A DNA stretch of 64,000 nt, taken from the NCBI RefSeq assembly GCF_000237925.1, contig NW_017386038.1:744001-808000 (forward strand), written 5' to 3'. Below the pieces are notes generated by a model, which was given only the letters and a program-made list of their open reading frames with translations, made no database searches and was not told the DNA's origin. Origin of the DNA: Schistosoma mansoni. Taxonomy: Eukaryota > Platyhelminthes > Trematoda > Strigeidida > Schistosomatidae. Below, one piece after another: positions 58,038 to 64,000 of this stretch (the first letter of the stretch is position 1; the number at the start of each line of letters is the position of its first letter). The position numbers and the translations under genes are program-made.

Positions 58038-58266
58038 TATCAAGAGAGGAAAGTATATTTTACATTTCGATAATGTAATGAGAAGATGAAGATTATCAGA
58101 ACTATTTGATGAGATATTAGCGCAATATATTTCAAACAATCTGATCACACATATAATATACTTGTTAAGAACATTTATAGTTCAGAGGGGGTTTTGTGGA
58201 GAATTTAGTATTTTCACAGTTGAAATCATATGCTCACTAGTGACTGACCTCAAGAGATATTTCCTT

Positions 58267-58580
58267 GAGTTCTAGTGGGAAGCAGTGGCCAGTGGGGTTC
58301 TACCAGGTTTGTTGTAAAGATATCAGCTCACTGAAGACAATTGGTGAACGGTCGCTCAAAATCGTGGATTGGTTGAAGTTAGACATTAACACCACTGGAT
58401 GCCGGCTCAGTGGTCTATCGGTTAAAGGCTTCGGCACGAGACTAGTAGGTCCTGAGTTCGAATCTCGCGAGAGCAGGTTCGTTGATGCGCACTGCTGAGG
58501 AGTCCCATAGTAGGACGAAACGACCGTCTAGTGTTTCCAGGTTTTCCATGGTGGTCTAGCTTCAATTGACTCACGCTTTC
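58267..58580 (+). mobile_element. SINE-A, full length
   Basis: Starts GAGTTCTAGTGGGAAGCAG, with A box TGGTCTATCGGTTA, B box GAGTTCGAATCTCG, the hammerhead (58489-58534) and the 3' end GACTCACGCTTTCAACCAT. About 313 bases, the best full-length SINE-A together with 63233-63545. Confidence 0.85.
58489..58534 (+). ncRNA. Hammerhead ribozyme in SINE-A (core intact)
   Basis: GCACTG, CTGAGGA, GTCCC...GGAC, GAAA, CGACC, GTC, TAGTGT. All invariant bases are present. Stem I pairs with two G-U wobbles. Cleavage is expected after 58528. Confidence 0.72.
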
Positions 58581-58584
58581 AACC

Positions 58585-58760
58585 ATCGTTCATTATTGTA
58601 AATAATAATCGGATGTAAAAATGTCAATTCTTACATCCAATAAAAGTAGTTTATTCTAGTTCGATTTGAACGAATCAAATTACAAAGCTGCACCATTTAC
58701 AACCAATTAAAAAAAATATTACAGGTGACAAAAAGGTTTATTCATTTGCACTTGACAACA
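58585..58760 (+). repeat. Direct repeat, left copy (pairs with 61583-61760)
   Basis: About 175 bases (from TTCATTATTGTAAATAATAA to TTCATTTGCACTTGA) recur in the same orientation 3 kb downstream with small differences. They flank the FAR1/ZSWIM-like module. It directly follows the SINE-A end. Confidence 0.65.
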
Positions 58761-58922
58761 CGAGTAACATTAGGATCACGTCGATTTTTTTTTAATAAAT
58801 ATTTTTGGTCCCCTTAATCAAAAAATTTTCATCCCATTTTCCAATTTTTTTCAATCCGTTTCGTCCAATGAAATTCCTAGTTGTAAATGCGTTATAATTG
58901 GTTATGTAATTCTTGAAATTCG

Positions 58923-58930
58923 TATAAAAG
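58923..58930 (+). promoter_or_regulatory. TATA-like box before the FAR1/ZSWIM-like exon
   Basis: TATAAAAG just upstream of the open frame. No ATG follows before the first conserved residues, so its role as this gene's promoter is uncertain. Confidence 0.3.
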
Positions 58931-59396
58931 CTCTGTACTTATCGATATAGATAATTTTCCATCACTGGAAGCGTTAAGGAGCGCTATTAGGACTTATGAA
59001 ATAGCAACGTACTGCCATTATGCGGTGAGAGATTCTCATTTCCATGGAGATCAGAATTCGTATATTAAATTTGTATGTTGGAGAAAGAGCTATAAAACAC
59101 CAAGCGGTTCTTCGCAGCCGATTACACGAAGGAGGTAATTTGATTAGTGTTATTATATTGTTCATTGAGGACTTCAATGGACACACAATGTCCGGTCTTC
59201 ATCTTTTGTAAGTTTCTTGAAGGTTATTGGACTGTTGTTCGTGGGGCGGAATTGGAAACAGTGAAGCCACTACTGATATCTGGAACATCAGCATTCAATG
59301 TGATACACTACGCGTACCAATCATATGGGAAACGTCTTACGGCTCAAGATATTTTCAATATGCGTTACAAAGTGTTCTCACAGGCCAACCTTCCTG
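58926..59396 (+). CDS. FAR1/ZSWIM-like zinc-binding module, two exons (partial)
   Basis: Exon 1 (about 58926-59134) is open after an in-frame TGA and encodes FPSLEALRSAIRTYEIATYC...IKFVCWRKSYKTP. Exon 2 (59170-59396) continues in phase through TQCPVFIFCKFLEGYWTVVR and GKRLTAQDIFNMRYKV, ending at donor CCTG/GTAAGC. The intron is only 35 bases, as is known for some schistosome introns. The order of conserved aromatic, Cys and LTAQDI-type blocks resembles the N-terminal module of FAR1-type and ZSWIM proteins related to MULE transposases. No ATG is visible and later exons are missing, so it may be a fragment or domesticated remnant. Confidence 0.45.
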
Positions 59397-59675
59397 GTAA
59401 GCAATGTCCATGCAACGCTATGTTTCGTTCGTTCTGTGCCTACGACCCAACAGAAGTATCACCTGGGTTCAACTGTCCCATGTGCGGCGCTGTCACGTAC
59501 TCATAGTGGAGTCATTGATCAGGACCTAAGGAGCTGTGTAGAGACCGAGTAAAGGCCCTTTTCAGGGCCACCCACAATTTGATTTAAATTTCGTTTGAAT
59601 TTCTTGTTTCCATTTTAAGGAGGAGTCATGAAACCATCAATAATTCATTTTACATTCATACGATTTGGTTAATAG

Positions 59676-60222
59676 GTACAGTAGAGAAATGTAGTAAGAT
59701 CAGTTCACTAGTACAACAAGATAATTTCTATTGCTAAGGTCAAGTGAACAGACCCTTATCGGTCATCACAATTCCATAGTAATGAAGCTGTAGATTAATA
59801 ATGATCATCGCTCACTTTATTACTTTGCCAACAGCTTTTCAGGTTTTTCAAATTTAAGGTTTCAGTAAACGATTCCGTACAGAAAACAACGTCATGTAAT
59901 GAACACTAATCTGGCAACAAAAGTATATGCAAAGATGTGTACGATCATTCCAATCTCTTTTCACTTAGCTACGGTAGACGATTGTACTAAGATCAGTTCA
60001 CTAGTACAACAAGATAATTTGTACTGGGAAGGTCAAGTGAACAGACACTGATCGGTCATCACAATTCCGTAATAATGAAGATGTAAAATCACTTTTTCTA
60101 GATTAATAATAATAAAGTGAACATCGATCAATTTATTATTTTGTCAACAGCTTTTAAGGTTTTTCAAATTTAAGGTTTTAGTAAACGACTCCGTACAGAA
60201 AACAACGTCATATAATGAAGAC
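59676..60222 (+). repeat. Imperfect tandem duplication, period about 293-316
   Basis: The unit from AGATCAGTTCACTAGTACAA to CCGTACAGAAAACAACGTCA occurs twice (about 59697-59895 and 59990-60212). The second copy has a roughly 23-base insertion. Non-coding. Confidence 0.7.
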
Positions 60223-60224
60223 TT

Positions 60225-61580
60225 ACATGTCTAACAAGTCATTAATAATAATAATAATAATGGAACATACGAAATGTAATAAGAATGTTTCTTATGAGAT
60301 TTATCACTGCATTGCAAAAATTCGATACATTGATAAATGTCATTTAGATGTCTGATAAATAAATGTACAGTTTAACTTAACAGATTGAAAATACGATATT
60401 CTGAATACATAATAGGTTACTTGATACAATTGACCTTATTCACATTAAGTCATATCATTGAAATAGAAATTTATTTCGTTAGACATAGGCTTGTTCATTG
60501 ACACTGCATTTAACCTATATTACACATATGGTTGTCAAATAAAACGTAACTTTTTTCAACATTCAGCGATTTAGTGTTTGACAATATAAGAGGAGTAATT
60601 ATTATCCCTTTGTGACGGAAAATGTACATACAGTTTTTCATTGTTCGTCCAGTATGTTTAACAAAGGGAACTGTTGGACTTGGAAATATAATTCCAGTCT
60701 TTCTAATTAATTAACGTTTACAATGTTATTTACAAATGACAATAAATAATTCCGATCATTATTTTGAAAGGCTGTGCACTTAAAAACCATTGGCTGTTAA
60801 CATTACCTGCCCAAAATATGTTATGCCCATCTCACAAATACAATTACCGTATTACATGACTGAGTACAACACTGACACGTATTTTCGGTGATCATTAATA
60901 AGTGTTCAACTACAAAGAATGTACAGATCAAAAATATTTTATGCTTTTAATGGATTTACAAAGAAACCTTGATAACCTTGATATTGCGTTCATTTTCGAC
61001 ACACCCTTTTCAAAGCTAAAATGATCAATCATTTTTTGGTATTAAGAATAACGGTTTGTAAAATAACTGAATTATAAAGATTTGCTTTTTTCTTAAACAT
61101 TATTTACTAATTTCAGATAGCGTAAAAAGTTGCTTCATTTACACATCTTTTACAGTTAACGTGACTTCGGCATGCCCCCATTCACTTTCTCTTCATCATT
61201 TACATGAATATAACGTTTATTAAATGAGCGAACTATGTGTTAAATTAACTTATGGGAATACTTAAATGAAAATGTGTTCACTAATTGTGTATTAAACATT
61301 TGAGACTACCCTTTGCAAATTCAATAATCACCATTATCAACTATTAATAACAACTGTCACTTTTTTCAAAAATTAACTTTCAATGATCTACACATTATTA
61401 TTACTACTCTTGTCACGACGATAACTGATAACTTTAGTTGCATTTCTACTTCATAAAAAAAGAAGTTATCCCGATATACATTCACTAACAGCAGTATAGC
61501 AGGATAATGAAAAGGATTTGTGTTTTTGTTTATTTTTGAAGTTAAAATTTTTTACAAAACTCAGATGGACACAGTGCCAA
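60225..61580. other. No recognisable gene
   Basis: AT-rich, with a short (ATA)n at 60245-60261. Nothing else identified. Confidence 0.4.
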
Positions 61581-61582
61581 AA

Positions 61583-61760
61583 TTAGTTCATTATTGTAAA
61601 TAATAATCGAATGTACAAAAAGTCAATTCTTGCATTCAATAAAAGTACTTTATTCTAGTACGATTTGAACGAATCAGATTACAAAGCTGCACCATTTACA
61701 ACCAATTAAAAAAAATTATTACAGATGACAAAATTTTTGTTCATTTGCACTTGAGCACAC
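61583..61760 (+). repeat. Direct repeat, right copy
   Basis: Matches 58585-58760 in the same orientation. Unique sequence resumes after CACTTGA. Confidence 0.65.
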
Positions 61761-63230
61761 ACTTTCGAAAACAAATTCACCAATCACCAATTGCTAAATA
61801 TTTTTCAAATCCTTCATTTTCGAAAACAAGGGTGGTAGGGGATAATACGAGCCGTGATTCTAATGTCAACCGATAAGATGTGTAGATAAACTAAGTTTGA
61901 GATATAGAAATGAACATTAATCAAATTAATGTCACCATATTACAAAATTGATTATTAACAAATTGACCCTGAAGTTGGCCAGGGTAAAAGGAGCGGCTGT
62001 ACATATTTCTTTTGGATGCAGAGCTCTGGCTTTTTGATCCGAATAGCAATTGCCGGATTCATTATTTCACGATTTTATTACCTACATGAGAAAGATATCT
62101 CCCTACGTCTTATACCAGCTTTATCAGGGATGTGCATCCACAATTCCGTCAAACAGATTCAATGTGATTTATTGAAATAATAAGATTCAATCAACCAATA
62201 GAAGCCAATTCACATATACTTAAATTGATAAGCTTCTCATTCGGATTGTGATTCTTGGTTTCGGTTTTACCCTTAATAAGCTACATTCATTGAAGAGTTG
62301 AAAATTGTAAATGTATGCTTTCAAGACATTTCAATAATTAAATTACTACAGTCATTGTCTATCCACTTGGGCATAAAGATTTATTGTGGACACGTTTGAT
62401 GGGATTATACTTACATTGGTTCATCGTGTAACTGTAAATAGACATCAAGGTAAAAAAGATTATGATGATGATGATGATGATGATGATGAATACAGTCGTT
62501 AAGAAATCTTAGAAGAAATAAGGGAGAAAAGTAGTATTGGTTTCAGAATATTTGATCGATTCATTTTATTATTATGAAATGATCTCAACATAATGCACAC
62601 AGTGTCAAGCCACCTAGACTAGTGGCCACATTGCAACTTGATCGATAGCATGACATTAATCACTATCCAATGATCAATCAATTGTGATACCTACCCCTAT
62701 TTGACTTTCATTCAATATATATCTCAAACCATGATCAATTGGTCTAATAATAGATTTTTTGTATGAAACGCTCCAAAAGCCAATTTCAGAGATGTTCTTG
62801 TACATTTAAACGATTGGATTAGATCATAATATTGCGGTTATCAATCTCAGATAAAGAGATCAGTTTTTTCTGGATCTCAACGTCAGTCAGTCAGCTTCAA
62901 CGGTCCAAACTAAAATTGGAATACGAATTTGGGCAAAACGTTGTTCTTTTATGTTCCGATCACTTATTCGTTGTCAAATGTGTTCTGAATTCTTTGATAT
63001 GAATACACAAATCTACGAACCAAGAGAAGTTTCAACGTATCAACTGTGATATTTTATTTTGTAATGTTTTTTACAATTGAACTGATGTGAAGTCATCTCA
63101 GTCGTTCAGTCGTCTAGAATGATAGTGTTATTGACAAGTGATCAATTTAGCGATTACATGTATCCATATATACTTTAACCCATTTTATTAATAAGTTATA
63201 TTTCATCTTCATTATTATCATAGAGTTCTA
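61761..63230. other. Intergenic with a GC-richer island and (GAT)n
   Basis: A GC-richer island at about 61965-62160 may be an unrecognised SINE-like relic; its inverse contains GGAATTGTGGATGCAC, reminiscent of SINE-A. A perfect (GAT)n array lies at about 62461-62488. No gene was seen. Confidence 0.4.
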
Positions 63231-63232
63231 GT

Positions 63233-63545
63233 GTGAAGCAGTGACCAGTGGAGTTCAACCATGTCCGTTATGAGATAACAACTCACTGAAGACAATTGGT
63301 GGACGGTTGCTCAAACTACGTTGATTGGTTGGTTTGACATTAACACCATCGGATGCCTGCCGGCTCAGTGGTCTACCGGTTAAGTGCTCTGGCTCGAGAC
63401 TGGTAGGTCCTGGGTTCGAATCTCGCGAGTGAGGGATCGGGGATGAGCAATACTGAGTAGACCCATGATAGGACGAAAAGGCCGTCCAGTGCTTTTAGGT
63501 TTTCCATGGTGGTCTAGCTTCAATTGATTCACGCTTTCAACTATG
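63233..63545 (+). mobile_element. SINE-A, full length, inactive ribozyme
   Basis: Clear A box TGGTCTACCGGTTA and B box GGTTCGAATCT (63413-63423). The hammerhead region 63447-63492 reads CTGAGTA, with G8 changed to T, and GAAAA in place of GAAAC. Otherwise it matches 58267-58580 along its length. Confidence 0.85.
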
Positions 63546-63689
63546 AAAATACTAAATCTCCACAAAAACCCCTTCTGATAAATATGCATTAATTATAATC
63601 GAATAATGAATGTTTTTCTTCCAGACATATTATTCATTTAAGATCAAAACTGCATAAAAAGTAGTATTTGAAAGGATGTACATATCCTT

Positions 63690-64000
63690 TGATACTTACT
63701 TACTTACGTACCTACGCCTGTTACCCCTCATGGAGGAGCAGAGGCCACACACCATCATTCTCCATTCAACCCTGTCCTGAGCAATCTTTCCCAGTTCGAT
63801 CCAGTTGTTATACATCCTTTTCATATCTGCTTCTTTTTCCCGACGTATTGTGTTTCCTGGCCTTCCTCTTTTGCACTTCCCTTCGGGATTCCAAGTAAGC
63901 GCTTGCTTCGTGATGCAGTTTGGTGATTTCCTTAATGTATGTCCGATCCACTTCCAACGTCTTTTTCTAATTTCCTCTTCAGCTGGAAGCTGGTTTGTCC
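63690..64000 (-). mobile_element. RTE LINE, 3' end, cut by the window edge
   Basis: ACTTACTTACGTAC tail at about 63695, then the 3' end of RTE ORF2 on the minus strand, homologous to 17019-17310 with small substitutions and indels. It continues beyond base 64000, so its full length is unknown. Confidence 0.8.

Noticed and set aside
61985-62140. Fourth hammerhead on the minus strand (CTGATAAAG stretch)
   Set aside because: CTGA is followed by TAA, and no pairing stem I or GAAA-GTC arrangement could be drawn.
63361-63425. tRNA gene
   Set aside because: A and B boxes are present, but no cloverleaf with a proper anticodon arm and acceptor stem; it is the head of a SINE. The same applies at 57920 and 55790.

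Overview
The window looks like a schistosome (blood fluke, Schistosoma) genome scaffold. The sequence is AT-rich and dominated by repeats. It carries a nearly complete RTE-type LINE close to the SR2/Perere-3 group, degraded CR1/Jockey-type LINEs, Gypsy-type fossils, and many tRNA-headed SINEs that encode hammerhead ribozymes of the kind known from schistosome SM-alpha elements. Host genes have small exons and TATA-proximal starts. There are five runs of exactly 200 N (1284, 9773, 21601, 38821, 43405), which are fixed-size scaffold gaps, and most sit at repeat junctions. All calls come from reading the sequence by eye; no search was run.

Layout. 1-1.27 kb: 3' half of a CR1-like LINE with an open reverse transcriptase and a (TAA)n tail. 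1.5-8 kb: dispersed repeats, a LINE-like 3' end and a Gypsy fossil. 8.4-30.6 kb: a nested block built from a degraded LINE (here 'L') and an unclassified AT-rich repeat (here 'X'). L occurs three times (8.44-9.77 minus, 11.45-14.36 plus, 23.25-27.6 plus) and X segments occur in both orientations. One 2.9-kb L segment is almost identical in two copies 12,045 bp apart. The RTE LINE (17.0-20.2 kb, minus) lies inside this block.

32.87-39.27 kb holds the best host gene: a multi-exon plus-strand gene with a TATA box, signal peptide, a region resembling the extracellular part of TEM7/plexin-domain-containing proteins, a PSI-like cysteine module and a C-terminal membrane segment. 49.9-50.9 kb (minus) holds a TATA box, a signal-peptide exon and a second candidate exon, like schistosome micro-exon genes. 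A plus-strand terminal exon with a membrane segment lies at 51.86-52.14 kb. A small spliced FAR1/ZSWIM-like module lies at 58.93-59.40 kb.

40-64 kb is a SINE landscape. SINE-A (hammerhead core CTGAGGA) and SINE-B (core CTGACGA) each occur several times; a third relative, SINE-C, occurs inside X and at 55.3 kb. Several ribozyme cores are intact on paper and others have lost G8 or other invariant bases. Between 56.3 and 58.0 kb three separate insertions (one LINE, two SINEs) are fold-back structures. Some SINE breakpoints fall at or next to the hammerhead cleavage site. The remaining intergenic stretches show nothing I can name.
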